Of a stretch of DNA of 64,000 bases, positions 10,690-22,361 are shown in pieces. Position numbers and translations under genes: made by a program. This DNA comes from Cephalotus follicularis (Eukaryota > Streptophyta > Magnoliopsida > Oxalidales > Cephalotaceae). Where the stretch lies: contig BDDD01000538.1 of assembly GCA_001972305.1 (NCBI GenBank), positions 1-64,000 on the forward strand, in the 5' to 3' direction. Within the stretch, counting starts at the first letter, position 1; every line of letters starts with the position of its first letter. The notes below the pieces were generated by a model. It did no database searches. It worked only from the letters and a program-made list of their open reading frames with translations, and was not told the origin of the DNA.

Positions 10690-13417
10690 TGTAACGCCCG
10701 GGATTTTCGCATATTGTTATATTTCAATTTCAAATGTAATCTTATTATGGAATTTATGAGAATAGTGAAATTCCTGACTTTGATGATTTTTTCCAAATTT
10801 ATAATATTGATTTTTGGAAGAAAGGAATGTTAGAAAATGATTAAGAAATGATAAAGATATGTTTTAAGTCAAAACGGTGCAGTATTCGAATAAAAGCGTC
10901 GACGCCGTAAAGAAAGCGTCGATGCCTATGGGACAAAAGCGCACGTAAGCCCATGCACATGCACGTCGACGCCTGATGTAAACGTCGATGCTTTGCGTCG
11001 AATGCCAGACACGTTGTGCACTGACGGAAACGGAGTGCAAGGGGACATATTTACGGCATTTCCAAGCGTCTTAACAAGCAAATTAAGACGTGCTGAGCAT
11101 GCGATATAGTTACCTGGTCTGCCAGGGCTGAAATGAAAGAAAATAGAAGGCATGTGATTGCATGCAATGGTCCCAGCAGCAAGAAGAAGACACCTAGTAC
11201 GCCATGCAACCAGGTGTCAAGAAAGAGGGAATTTTTGCATTGATGCAGATGGAAAAAAAAACATCAATCTGCATAAAACTCCTTCCTCTTCCAAAAACGA
11301 AGCTGGAGAAAAATAAGAGAAAGGAAACCACAAAAGAAACAGTCGGTGTTGGTGAGAAACACAGTGAGAATCGGTAGAGAGAATGAGAGGGATAAACACT
11401 TTCCTCCATTGTTGGCCGCTTGGAAGCTTGGAGAGCTTGAGGATTGGAGTTGCTCGAACCTGGGAGCTCAAACCACCATTGCTCTAGGACTTAAAGAGGT
11501 GGACATTCTAGTTCCTAACTTGGAACAAGAGGTAGGGGAAAGTAGTGAACCTTATAATGCAATGTTCGAGTTTAAAGTTAATGTATTGCCATTGATGAAA
11601 TGCATGAATTGCATGTTGATATGGATGAATTAGAATTGATGGATTGTTGTTATGGCTACTGTAATATACAAAGTAACCATGCATGTGTATTCTAAGTGAA
11701 TAATCGAACTGGACTTGCATGATTATTGAGTTGTTTCCCCTGGTTTTGGTTGGAACGACGAAAATGACGCTATGAGACTGCCTAAGCGTCGACGCCCTCC
11801 TGTGATAATGCAATAGACGTCGACGCTTAAAGAAAACGCCGATGCCTTAATAGAACATTTGTAGGACTGTAATGTTCAACTTTTTGGATTGCATGAATTG
11901 TTGATGGTTGGATGTTCTGGTTACATATATTAATAACCTGTTGTACGTACTACATCTGTAAGAAACGTTTACGGGATTGCCTGTAAGTTTCCGGGTTGGT
12001 TTTCCCCCTGGAATCGAAACTGGTGAAGTGATATCTCCTGATATCACAAAAGCGTCGATGCCTTTGGAAGAGTGTCGACGCCTGTGGTTTTGCTGCGCCT
12101 GAGATTGAATGCATGAGACATTGACACTTAGAGGAGATAAGCATCGATGCTTATGCCACTGGTTAGTATAGTTTGACCCGAATTGGACCCGTTAACTCCG
12201 AAACGACTCTAGATACAACTCTAGGCACGTTTGAGAATATGATTTCATTGCACTTGCATTGTATTGGGTCTGAATTATGGATCAAAATGGATTGTTATTG
12301 CTTTAAAAATGAATTATCATTTTTAGGGAGTTGCACACATGATTTGTTAAATCATTATTTTATATAAATTGCTATGTTCAAACCGAAATGCAATTTTGAA
12401 AATGAATTGAAGCATGTTTTGAATAAACATGCAGTTTAAAAAGGATTGTTACATATTTTGACAAATATGTTGTTTCAAGTATTTTATGATGCATATTTTA
12501 CTCTGAAAATGGATTGTTATATATTTTGATAAATATATATATTTTCAAGTATTTATTTTATAAGTGACTTGAATTGGATTGTGGTCGGATTGTACCGTAT
12601 TAGTCGCGGTGGCAAAGTCTCCACTGACACTAATAGGCGGGTTAGACTCTTGGGGCGAGGAGTTGGCGGGAGGAACACGTGTTGTTGTCACTCAGCCATC
12701 GTGCCAGTGACTTTGGATTGTGTCACGCTTCAAGTCATTCGAAGAGTGGTGGCTGGAGTGAGGAGTACAGTGTCTGAGCCAGGAGTTGGCAGCGCCTTCG
12801 TAGCTTTGAAATTGGATTGTTGGATTGTAACCAATTGGCATGTTTGCTCTATTGGCAGTTATACATGTATATCCACACACATATATGTATTTTTATTGGA
12901 TACTATGTATTGCATCCACGATTGCAAACATTACATGACATGCATTATCTGTTATCCCGAATTGCACTTATAAACTTTGCTACTTGGCCGAGTAAGGACA
13001 AAGGCTAACCCCCTGCTATTTTAGATTGATGCAGCTGATTTTATGGTTGTTCGCACTTGTGCTTGAAGAGAAGACTGAGATCTCCTCTCTTGTATTTTAT
13101 AATCGGATAATGGTCTATTTGTATTTGGGATAATTGTACTACTGGATAATATGTTTATCATGTTTGATGGATATTTTGTTTTGTATTTTACTCACGCTCC
13201 GTTCGAGGGCAATAGACGATGATGTCGAGTATTGTTAAGGAACAATTTAGTATCACGTAGTATGGGATGCCTGATATGGGTTTAATTCAGCTTATTTGTA
13301 TGATGCTTCCGCAAGTTTTTAATTTATTCGTAAAATTGCATAAGCTGGATAATGTTGTTACGTTGATTGCCATATTATTAGCATTTAAATGTTGTGTATC
13401 GGAAGCGGGGTGTGACA
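10690..13417 (+). mobile_element. 5' LTR of gypsy element E
   Basis: It runs from TGTAACGCCCGGG to GGGGTGTGACA, 2.73 kb, and is followed by a primer site. The whole LTR is recognisable again in the solo copy at 13547-16282. Near the 3' end it shares short blocks with the B LTR, including a GAGGACAA-like block followed by GGCTAACC, the AGTATGGG stretch and GCTTCCGC. Confidence 0.92.
10896..12152. repeat. Palindrome clusters, GCGTCGACGC type (E 5' LTR)
   Basis: Three clusters lie at 10896-10991, 11786-11846 and 12051-12152. Units include GCGTCGACGCC, GCGTCGATGCC, ACGTCGACGCC and AGCATCGATGCT. Within clusters several neighbours are 19-20 bp apart (10899/10919, 10966/10985, 11820/11840); others are 31 or 47 bp apart. 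Confidence 0.85.
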
Positions 13418-13421
13418 ACAG

Positions 13422-13433
13422 TAGTATCAGAGA
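13422..13433 (+). other. Primer binding site of gypsy element E
   Basis: TAGTATCAGAGA lies a few bases after the LTR end TGTGACA. It is a two-mismatch form of the tRNA-Met primer site TGGTATCAGAGC. Confidence 0.8.
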
Positions 13434-13546
13434 TTATATTTAATTATAGGCTATCGCTCGGATACTATCCTTGGCAACCAAATGATTTGATACTACAATA
13501 GTGGTATCTGAACATATTCCATATATGCTTAGACAATTAACAATTG

Positions 13547-16282
13547 TGTAACGCCCGAGATTTTCTGATGTTGTAATTTCACAATGTAATTGTACCTTAT
13601 TGTGGGATTAATAAAAATATGAATTTCCAAGACTTTGATGATGTTTTCCACAGTATAATAATGTTAAATTTAGAGTGAAAATGTTAAAGAAATGTTAGAA
13701 GGGCAAATTGATGTAAAATGACGTTGTTTTAGGGAAAACGCGTCAACGCCTTTAGGAACGCATCGATGCCTTTGGAACTGAGAGACGCACGTAGCTGCAT
13801 GCACGTGCACATCAATGCATGCGAGCACATTGACGCCCTCGCGTAAAAAGGGAAAAGACGTTGACGTCTTTGAAGAAGATGTCGATGCGTAACATCGAAT
13901 GTTAGGCACATTACTCTGCTGACAAAATAACGTGTGAGGGGGGCACTATCCAGGCATCTTAACATGCAGATCATGACGTGTTGAGCATGCATTATGGTAC
14001 CCTGAACTGCTAGGACTGAGACGACAGAAGTGGGAAGGCATGTGAGAGCATGCAATAGCCTTGGCAGCAAAGGGGAGACACCTGGTGCGCCATGCAACCA
14101 GCTGTGGAGAAGGTGTGAAGAAAGAGGAGATTCTTGCGTTGGTGCAGATGGAAATAAACTTCAATATGCATAAAACTCCCTCCTCTTCCCAAAATGAACG
14201 AGGAGAAAAAGAAGAGAAAGGAAACCACAAAAGAAACAGTCAGAGTTGGTGGGAGACACATGAGGGATATCAAAGAGAGGAAAACAGTGAGGAGGGATAA
14301 CCGTTTCCTCCATTGTTGAACAATTTGGAGATTGGAACTTGGGGCTGGTGGCTTGCAGCAATGGGATGGACCTAGGGGCTGTTGTGAACAGTTTGGAACG
14401 CAAACAGGTGGACTTCCTAGTTCCTAACTTGGAACAAAAAGGTAGGGGAAGCCATAACTGTATTCTTGAGATTAATGTTTATGCTTGGACTATGTTTTGA
14501 TGGATAGATTGCATTATTCTTGAATTGTTTTGATCATTGGATCAATGCCATGTTATGCTGAATATGTTATGTATATCTGCATCTTGGTGACCTGCCTTGA
14601 TTACAAGTTATTTTGCATGTATGTGGTTTGTGATGGTAACTGTTTGTCACGTCGGGAGGAAGAAGACTACTGGTACCCAAAACACGTCAACGCCTTTTAA
14701 GAACATCGACGCCTTTGGGTTATCTGCTTGGATATTGACGAGAAACACGTCGATGCCTAAGGTTCCTACCTTAACGCGTCGACGCCGTAAGCAATACGCT
14801 GACGTTTAAAGGTTCCATACCTTGAGCGTCGATGCGTATAAAGATGGACATCGACGTCTTCAAACAGTGAAACGCGCTGACGCTAAGGACTTGAGCGTCG
14901 ACGTTGAGGGACAAAGACATCGACGCCTTTTGATAGACATCGACGCCTTCTGGTACTGTTTGGAAGTTTCCTTATTTAAACGATGCAAAACGATCCCGAC
15001 TTTTGCTAGGGTGCATTTGAGCATTTGTATGCATTGCATATACACTGTTTACTGCCTGTTTGTTTGCTGTTTGTAAATCGTTTATGATTTCTAAAGTTAT
15101 GATATTTAGAAAGGCATATGTGAACTCAGAATGCGCTATTTTGAGTATGAAAATATATATGGGTTAATAGCGTATTTTCGAACGAACTGGAAAGCGATTT
15201 CCACTACTGAATTGTTAAAGTATTTTCTATCCATTAGAAATACATATTTCAAATATTATCACTTTTGAAAATAAATTGAAATAAACTGCCTGTTGTTGAT
15301 CTAACGATCTCCCCTGTACTGTTGACTGTATTTGTTACTATGACTGTACACTGTTTGCTCTGTGAATTTCTATATGGTTGTGTTTGAGTCACTGGTTGCA
15401 TGGCGAAGACTGCCAGCGCCAACTGCCAGCGCCGACTAGTGGTAGGGTTGACCTAGTAGCTAGGAGTTGGCTAGGTAACTTACTGTACTGCACTGTTGCC
15501 TCGCTTGGTTCCCTGGAGAAGGGACCGAAGTGGGAATGTAGTGTGGGCTAGGAGTTGGCGGCGTTACACATACTGCCTGCCTGTTGTGGTCCTCTTACGG
15601 AATTACTTACTGTCTGTTGGTCCTTCTCAGATATTTCTGCGCCTGTTGATGTAGTCCTGGCCGGACTACTACTGTACTGTTATTGCTTACATATATTTTT
15701 CATATATATGTACCCACTGTTATTTTTACTGTACTGTTAAACATATATATATTTTCATATATATATAAACAGGTATTTCTACTACACTGCATCATCTATG
15801 CATACATTTCATGACATGCATTTAATATTGATCCCGAACTGCTTTTATGACTTAGCCGAGTGATGACAAAGGCTAACGCCCTACTTTACAGATTGATGCA
15901 GTGGATCGGTTGGACTAGCTTGGACGAAGAACAACCCTTATTGTTGTTGTTGTTGGTTTTAATATTCTTCTAAGTTGTAATAAGCTGGTTCCGTTTAAAG
16001 ACTACTGATGTACTGTACTGATGGTTATTTGTTGAACTTTACTTTTGGACTAATGTACTGTGATCACGCTCCGTTTTGTGGGCTCTTAACAATGACAGGG
16101 TTGGTTTGAGTAGCGTGCAGTATGGGATGCATGTTACGTGCTTTCAGCTTATGAGTTTAATGCTTCCGCAATTGATATCATGTTTGAAAAGTTTAAATTT
16201 TATGGTTTTTGCATGAGCTGAATCTATATGTTATTTGCCTTTACGGCTTTAATGTTGTCTCTTTGGAGAACGGGGTGTGACA
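13547..16282 (+). mobile_element. Solo LTR of family E nested in the leader of element E
   Basis: The LTR runs from TGTAACGCCCGAG to GGGGTGTGACA (2.74 kb) and is flanked by a perfect 5-bp duplication AATTG (13542-13546 and 16283-16287). Without it, the leader of E lines up with the leader of element B (the blocks around CATATTCCATATATG and TTCCATATAGGAA). It is therefore an insertion of a second member of the same family, later reduced to one LTR. It must not be read as the second LTR of element E. Confidence 0.95.
13738..14950. repeat. Palindrome clusters, GCGTCGACGCC type (E solo LTR)
   Basis: Two clusters are present: 13738-13897 and 14682-14950. In the second, centres fall at 14687, 14706, 14735, 14750, 14779, 14799, 14829, 14851, 14877, 14898, 14920 and 14940. 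Most spacings are 19-22 bp or 29-30 bp. Variants such as CGTCAACGCC, CATCGACGCC and CGCTGACG are CG-to-TG/CA or single-base derivatives. Confidence 0.88.
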
Positions 16283-16332
16283 AATTGTTTCCTTGAGATG
16301 TTGCTAATGACATCTTTCCATATAGGAACAAA

Positions 16333-17500
16333 ATGGATAGAAGGAGAACATGCGCTAGAGCTAGAGCTGCAGTAGCAAATGCCACCGAGGAGGCGAATGT
16401 TCCGCAAGGGGTGAATGTCCCCCAAGATGAGAGAGATTTGATGACCCGTATTGTGGATTACTTTCAGCAGCATATGGCCTTTAATGCCGATAATACGGAG
16501 GAGATGCGCCAATATTATGCGCAAGCTCGACCATGACATAGAGCTCCTGACCATTGCCCTCGGGAATATGGTAATCAGTTTGGAAGGAACCTTGAGTTGT
16601 TCATGCGGCAAAATCTGCCCACTTTTTGAGGGGAGCTTGACGCCACCATTGCGGAGATATGGCTACAGGATTTGGAGCAAATCTTTGAAGTGATGGACTA
16701 CGTACAGGAGCTGAAGTTAAAGTTTACAGTGTACTGGTTATGGGGAGAGGCCACTCACTAGTGGGAGATGGTTCAAGCAAAATGGGAGTCAACTAGACTC
16801 GACTGCACGTGGGAGAGGTTCCAGAGGGAGTTTCCTGATACCTATGTGCCTCGGATTGAGTAAGAGCAGAGAGAGACCAAGCTCCTTGAGTTGAGACAAG
16901 GGGAGATGACAGTAGCGGAGTACCAAGCCAGATTCATGGAACTGGCCAGACATTCACCGTATCTAGTGGTCAATGAGGAGAAAAGGATATGGAGGTTTCT
17001 CAGTGGTTTGAGACCGGATCTCCGGTCCATGATCAGGGCTATGGAGTTGAGTACTTTTGTGGATGTTGCCCAAAAGGTGAGACTGTTGGAGAGCATATCT
17101 AGTGAGGACCGAGCAGAGAGGGCCAGTGCTCAACAGAACAAGCAGAGCCTGACACAGTCTAGACCGGCTTCATCAAAGTGGCAAGGTAGTGGATCCCTGA
17201 CGAAATCCTCAAAGAACAGATCAGAGCAGACAGCTTCTCAGGGTTCTCCCAGCCAGGGGAGTAATGCTAGATCGGGGACTTGTTTTCATTGTGTCCATGC
17301 TGGTCATCAACAGAAGGATTGCTGGAAGCTGAACGGGTTGTGTTTGAGGTATGGGACAACTGGGCATATGGCAAAGGACTGTCCAAGGGGTCAGACTGCA
17401 GCACCTACTGTGCCTGGGAGTAGTTGTGGTACGACAGCTGGGCCCTCACAGCGGAAGGATATAGGCAAGGGTATCGTGAAAGGTAGAATTTCACTCTAAC
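16333..17500 (+). pseudogene. Gypsy E gag remnant
   Basis: Translation would start at the ATG at 16333 (MDRRRTCARA), but a stop ends the first block after 67 codons. The core gag domain continues in another frame from 16891 (MRQGEMTVAEYQARFMELAR), as in plant gypsy capsid. Two zinc knuckles follow: CFHCVHAGHQQKDC is complete, while the second, CLRYGTTGHMAKDC, has tyrosine for the second cysteine. Capsid assembly and RNA packaging would be its job. The middle section (16540-16890) is frame-shifted and contains stops. Confidence 0.9.
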
Positions 17501-19066
17501 TCAAGAAGAACTTCCAGAGTCGACTTCTATTGTTGGAAGTACCTAGTATATTTATGGTTATTCTGCTAGGGTGTTAATGGATCCTGGAGCATCTCATTCA
17601 TTCATTGCTTCACGGTTTGCATCATGCCTAGATGTTACACCTGATTCCATGACATATATGTTGGATGTGAGTACACCTACTGGGGCTCCATGTGTACGGA
17701 CTCGGTATACCGGGGTTATGTGATATCCTTGGCAAGTATTTCTTCGTATGCTGATCTGATTGTGTTGCCCATCCATGACTTTGATGTCATTTTGGGGATG
17801 GATTGGTTGTCAGCCTATCGTGCTCATATGGACTGCTACAACAAGACTATGGATTTTTGCCTACTTGATGGCAGTTCAAGGGAGACAAAGGATTCTCGAT
17901 ATCAATTATATCATTTGTTCATGCATCGAGGTATTTGGAGAAAGGATGTGAGGGGTTTCTAGCGTATGTGATTGATAGAAGAAAGGAGAAAGGTAAGAAG
18001 ATGGAAGAGATTCCTGTTGTCAATGAGTTTCCTGCAGATTTGGTGTCCTTACCGCCAAAGAGCAGCATGGAGTTTGTAATTGACCTGGTACTCGGTACGG
18101 CCCCTATTTCTAAGGCACCTTACCGAATGGCTCCTGCAGAGTTGCAAGAGTTGAAGTTACAGTTGTAAGACCTAATTGATAAGGGTTTTGTTCGACCCAG
18201 TGTTTCTCCGTGGGGCGCACCAGTTCTCTTTGTGAAAAAAAAATGATGGGTCGATGAGGCTCTGCATCGACTACCGGACGTTAAATAAGGCCACCGTTAT
18301 GAACAAGTATCCTCTTCCACACATTGAGGATCTGTTCGATCCGTTGTAAGGATCGAGAGTATTTTCCAAACTCAATCTGAGGTCAAGTTATCACCAGCTG
18401 AGGGTGAGGGAAGGAGATATAGAAAAGACTGCCTTCTGAACGAGGTATGACCACTATGAGTTCTTGCTAATGCCATTTGGTGCCACCAATGCACCACCCG
18501 CATTCAAGTCACTGATGAACGATGTGTTCTATCCCTACCTGGATCAGTTTGTGGTGGTATTCATCGATGACATACTGGTGTACTCGAGGAGTGAAGAGGA
18601 GCATGCATACCATCTGGGGTTGGGTTTGCAGATTCTCAGAGAGTAGCAACTATATGCCAAGTTTGTCAAATGTGAGTTTTGGCTCGATGATGTGACCTTT
18701 CTTGGTCACATCGTATCTGGAGAGGGTTTGGCGGTGGATTCGTCAAAGACTGAGGTGATGCGAGATTGGCCACAACCAAGGAATGTGACTGAGGTGCACA
18801 ATTTTCTTGGCTTGGCAGGTTATTACCAGAGGCTCATTCAGAACTTCTCAAGGTTTGCTGCACCTTTGACTAAACTAACCCAGAAGAAGATCTTATTTAT
18901 TTGGGATGAAGATTTTGAGGCTATTTTCGGTGAGCTGAAGGATCGGTTGATTTTCGCTCCTATCTTGGCATTACCTGATGGTAATGAGGGCCTTGCAGTC
19001 TATAGTGATGCTTCGGGTAAGGGTTTGGATTGCGTATTGATGCAACGAGGAAGAGTGATTGCTGAT
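17501..19066 (+). pseudogene. Gypsy E pol remnant (protease, reverse transcriptase, partial RNase H)
   Basis: The aspartic protease motif reads VLMDPGASHSFIAS near 17570, followed by [18 protein letters not shown]. Reverse transcriptase includes [14 protein letters not shown] (about 18120), [16 protein letters not shown] (about 18195), an A-run frame change at about 18235, YHQLRVREGD, and the catalytic [10 protein letters not shown] block (about 18560). The RNase H start ([10 protein letters not shown], about 19000) is cut at about 19066. Several in-frame stops are present. The downstream half of pol is absent, so this copy is dead. Confidence 0.92.
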
Positions 19067-20428
19067 GCTTCACATCATTTCTTTCATTTCAAAGAAATTT
19101 TGATAATGTTTTACATTATTCTTGTCTTCGTATCCTAGTCCCGCTTTGTGAAAGACACACCTTTGCATTCCTATGAGGTTTTCTAGTTTTTCACTACTAC
19201 TAGAGAACTTAGAAAATGTTTTCTTTAGGGCTTCTACTTCAACCATAAGATTTTTATTTTCTTCTTCTAAGTGAGCTACTTCGTTTTCTAGAAAGTCTAT
19301 TTCTACATCTTTAGAGTTGATTTCCTTAGTCAAATCAATCGTTTTTAGTTCATCATTTTCATTGCGTCAAAGTTTTGACCTTTTTCTTTAGAGAAGCAAT
19401 CATATAGTTATATTTTTCACACATAATAATAAATTCATCGTAAGTTACCTCTTCATTTTCCTCCTCCTCTTCTTCCTCGAAAGCCATCAAAGCTAATTGT
19501 GCTACTTGTTCCAGTGTGTCCTCCTCCGAACTTGATTCACCACTGTCATCCCAAGTAGCTACCATTGCTTTCTTCTTCTTCATGAATTCCTTTTTCTTTA
19601 GTCAGGGGCAATCGCTCTTGCAGTGCCCTGACTTATTGCACTCAAAGCAAATGACTTCTATTTTTTTTTTCTTGACTCTCCCTTTTGATTGAATTTCTTG
19701 TTTGGTCTTCCACCAAACTTCTTTTTGTTGGCTAGGAACTCCTTGAACTTTCTTGTGAAGAGAGCAAGGTCTTCATCTTCATCATCATCGAAGTCTTCAA
19801 TTTTGGAGGATTTTAGGGCTATCACCTTTTTCTTCTTTTTCTCTTTTTCTTCGTCGTCTTCTCTCTGTTGCATTGTCAGCTCGTGCGCCATGAGAGACCC
19901 AAGAAGGTAATCCAAGGGAAGAAGGCTGAGATTCTTGGCTTCTTCGATTGCCGTTACCTTAGGCATCCACGATCTTGGCAAGCACCTAGGAACCTTTCTC
20001 ACCAATTCACTATTCGAATAAGTTTTATCTAACGATTGGAAAGCATTAATAATATTCGTAAATCTTGTGAACATAGATTTAATGTCCTCATTTTCATTCA
20101 TTGAGAATAATTCATAGTCATGAACTAGCATACTTATTTTTGCATCTTTTACTTCGTTTGTACCTTCGTAGGTGACTTCGAGTCTATCCCACATTTCTTT
20201 AGCGGAATTGCAAGATGAGACTCTATTAAATTCACTAGAGTTTATGGCACAAATAATTATATGCTTAGCTTTTGCATTCATTTGTATTCTTCTCCTATCA
20301 TCATCATTGTAGGTATTCCTAGGCTTAAGAAGAACATTCCCATTTTCACTCCTAATAATAGGAAGATTTGGACCGTCAACAATTAGGTCGCACAAGTAAT
20401 AATCTAGGGATTGAATAAAGATTGTCAT
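19067..20428 (-). pseudogene. Copia D gag (UBN2-type) with coiled-coil C-terminal part
   Basis: The first 256 codons (20428-19658) are open and read as a copia capsid: NAKAKHIIICAINSSEFNRV, SAKEMWDRLEVTYEGT and SLMAHELTMQQR, then a lysine/aspartate-rich stretch. A zinc knuckle CFECNKSGHCKSDCP follows in another frame at about 19655-19610. Next come an acidic segment rich in glutamate (19583-19359) and a heptad-like segment (VDFLENEVAHLEEEN-like, 19333-19070) suggesting a coiled coil. Frame changes separate these parts, so I call it broken, although it is the best-preserved gag in the window. Confidence 0.88.
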
Positions 20429-20565
20429 TTTTGCCTTTCAATGGCTATAATTGTTTCCATAAAAAAATGGGGGTTTAGAGATGTTTTGACTCTCTCCGTT
20501 GTTAATGTTCATTGTCATTCTAGACTGTTAAAAGCTCTAGCAATTAAGAATAATAAGCTAACCTC

Positions 20566-20577
20566 GCTCTGATACCA
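20566..20577 (-). other. Primer binding site of copia D
   Basis: On the minus strand this reads TGGTATCAGAGC, an exact tRNA-Met primer site, two bases after the LTR end. Confidence 0.93.
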
Positions 20578-20579
20578 AT

Positions 20580-21878
20580 TGAATAGTTAAGAAATGAACA
20601 CAAATTAAATCGGCAATGAACAATAAAATAAATAAAGTAATTGCAGAGAAAAGGGTTAGAGAGTTGCAAACACAATTTATAGTGGTTTGGCAAAGATTGT
20701 GCCTACATCCACTTTCCCAAGGTCCTCCTTCAGTTTCCACTAGTGTTCCACCCGAACACAATCTCCGAATATCTTTACGGGGGCTATTCGGTGCACCTTA
20801 CAAACTTCTGTGATTGACCTCAATCACAATGGTTCACTTCGCTTTCTTCACTTTAGGGTTCACTCCCCTAAGTGTTGATTACAAAAGAAATGATATGTGT
20901 TTTTGTGTAACCTCTCAAAGGTTTGATTTTGCTATTTTGATTACAAGGAAATAGTTGCTCTCAACAATAAAAATTGATCTTGAATAGTCTTCTTGATGAT
21001 GATATGAAAGTGTTGGATTTTGCTCTTGATTATCACTTTTGTTGAATGCTCTCTTCTTGCTTTCTAATTTCTTCTTTTTCTCCTTTGTAGCTAAATTTTA
21101 TTTTAATAGCAATGATATTTGGACCTTGGGAATAGTTACTTCTTTCTTGAAAACTGTTCTATCAGCCTTGGGAGTTGTAGCTTCAGTCTTGGAAGTTGTA
21201 TTATCAGTGTTGGAAGTTGTACCCTAATAAAAGAGCTCATTAAATTATTGTCAGTAATTTGTTTCCTGCACACAAAGCGTTGAATGTTGTTCTTAAAGCG
21301 TCACCGCTTAAGACTCCATTGGATATTGGAATTTGAAAGTTATGCTCCAAGCGTTAACGGTCTTGAATTTGGAGTCAGCGGTTTCCCTCAAAGCGCTGTC
21401 AATTTGTGTTGAGCGTCGCCGCTTTGAGCAATTATAATTACTCCAAAAGTCTCTATTTTTAACCGCCGATGTCGAGTGCTTGACCATTGATGCCATGATT
21501 CAATAGCGTTGATGCTTTCTTCTGAGCGTCGCTGCTTTGGCCGAATTGATTGGCTCCAAAAGTCCCTATTTTTAATCGCTGATATAGGGTCCTTGAGCGC
21601 TGGCGCCTTAGCTCAAAGCGCTGACGCTTGCTTTAGAGCGTCGACGTTTTGGTCATTTTCTCCTTTGCTCATAATGCTTTAACTGTTGACGCTTTTCACT
21701 TGGGTGACGAAGGACTCTCAAAGCGCTGACGGTTTCATTGTGACCGTCGACACTTAGACTTGCATATGCAATTTCCTGTTTTGACTTTGCACATTTTATC
21801 TTAACTTGCACAAAAAGAAACTTTGTTAAATACAAATATGTTATCGTCAAAACCAGGATTCAGAAATAAATTTCAACA
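20580..21878 (-). mobile_element. 5' LTR of copia D, right copy
   Basis: On the minus strand the LTR runs from TGTTGAAATTTATT to ACTATTCA, 1299 bp. It aligns with the left copy over the opening and the final third. The middle holds a palindrome array (21275-21760). A short run of imperfect repeats with TTGGNAGTTGTA occurs at about 21124-21225. Confidence 0.92.
21275..21760. repeat. Phased palindrome array, GCGTCGNCGC type (copia D right LTR)
   Basis: Units such as GCGTCACCGC, GCGTTAACGG, GCGCTGACGC, GCGTCGCCGC and GCGTCGACG are scattered through 485 bp. Runs of neighbours fall 20-21 bp apart (21280/21301 and 21354/21375/21396/21416). This copy is more degenerate than the left D copy and uses GC-flanked rather than GAC-flanked units. 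Confidence 0.8.
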
Positions 21879-22359
21879 TGACTGTTATGTGCATGTGTTA
21901 TGGTTAAGAAGGAAAGAGAGTGAGAAGAGTAAGGGCTACGGTGAGTGGATTTGGTTTGGAGAGATCGAGAGAGGAGGAGGGGATTTGTGTTAGTTTAGGT
22001 GAGGTGAGAGAGAGAGGAGGCATTTGTGCTGAGGATTTAAAACTGAAGCGGGTTTGAGATGTGGTACTTCGATCTAATAAAATGCAGCTTTTGAAACGGT
22101 TGATAATTACCGTTTCAAAAAGGTATGCACCTATTGAAACGGTAGAAATCTCCCATTTTAAAAGGCATACCTTTTGAAACGGTAATTCTCAACCGTTTCA
22201 AAAGGAATGAATCTTTTGAAATGGTAGAGTGCTACCGTTTCAAAAGGTATGCACCTTTTGAAACAGAATGCATGGCAGTTTCAAATGCTGTACTTTTTGA
22301 AACGGTCGCGTAATTCGTTTGAAAAAGCTGTGTATCAAATAAGCCGTTTTCTTGTAGTG
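21879..22359. mobile_element. Terminal piece of a CACTA (En/Spm-type) DNA transposon
   Basis: The right edge reads, on the minus strand, CACTACAAGAAAACGG beginning at 22359, the classical plant CACTA terminus. It is followed inward by subterminal inverted-repeat units (22092-22344). Only about 480 bp is present; the other end and any transposase are missing, and the inner side abuts the D LTR at 21878. Copia F integrase begins directly after the CACTA end, so the transposon was inserted in F and later cut by D or by a deletion. The purine-rich part at 21900-22060 is unassigned interior. Confidence 0.8.
22092..22344. repeat. Subterminal inverted-repeat units of the CACTA element
   Basis: About six units of the form TTTTGAAACGGT, a spacer of about 9 bases, and ACCGTTTCAAAA (with variants) follow each other with a period of about 45 bp. 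Each can form a 10-12 bp stem. Arrays of short subterminal motifs that bind the element's own protein are known in CACTA transposons; that these units do so is inference. Confidence 0.85.
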
Positions 22360-22361
22360 AT

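Larger units (their letters stand above)
10690..19066 (+). mobile_element. Ty3/gypsy element E, 3' part missing
   Basis: The element has a complete 5' LTR (10690-13417), a primer site, a leader interrupted by a solo LTR of the same family, gag from 16333 and pol from about 17500. Pol stops in RNase H at about 19066, where a minus-strand copia gag begins. Integrase and the 3' LTR are not in the window, so the right-hand target duplication cannot be seen; the left flank is CAGAA. Its gag-pol and LTR resemble those of element B, so the two are related lineages, probably in the Del/Tekay group of plant chromoviruses. Confidence 0.9.
19067..21878 (-). mobile_element. Ty1/copia element D fragment (LTR, primer site, gag)
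   Basis: Reading the minus strand from 21878: a complete 1.3 kb LTR, a primer site at 20577-20566, and gag from 20428 to about 19070. Everything after gag (integrase, polymerase, second LTR) is absent, and at about 19066 the sequence switches to gypsy E RNase H in the opposite orientation. A normal insertion would end in an LTR, so this is a deletion or rearrangement junction. The LTR is the same family as that at 1-4357. Confidence 0.9.

Noticed and set aside
12847-15780. AT-rich ATATATGTAT runs near 12860-12890 and 15690-15770 as promoters
   Set aside because: TATA-like runs are frequent in AT-rich LTRs; without transcript ends I cannot support a promoter call.
13547-16282. Second LTR of element E
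   Set aside because: It has its own AATTG duplication and sits in the leader before gag, so it is a nested solo LTR.
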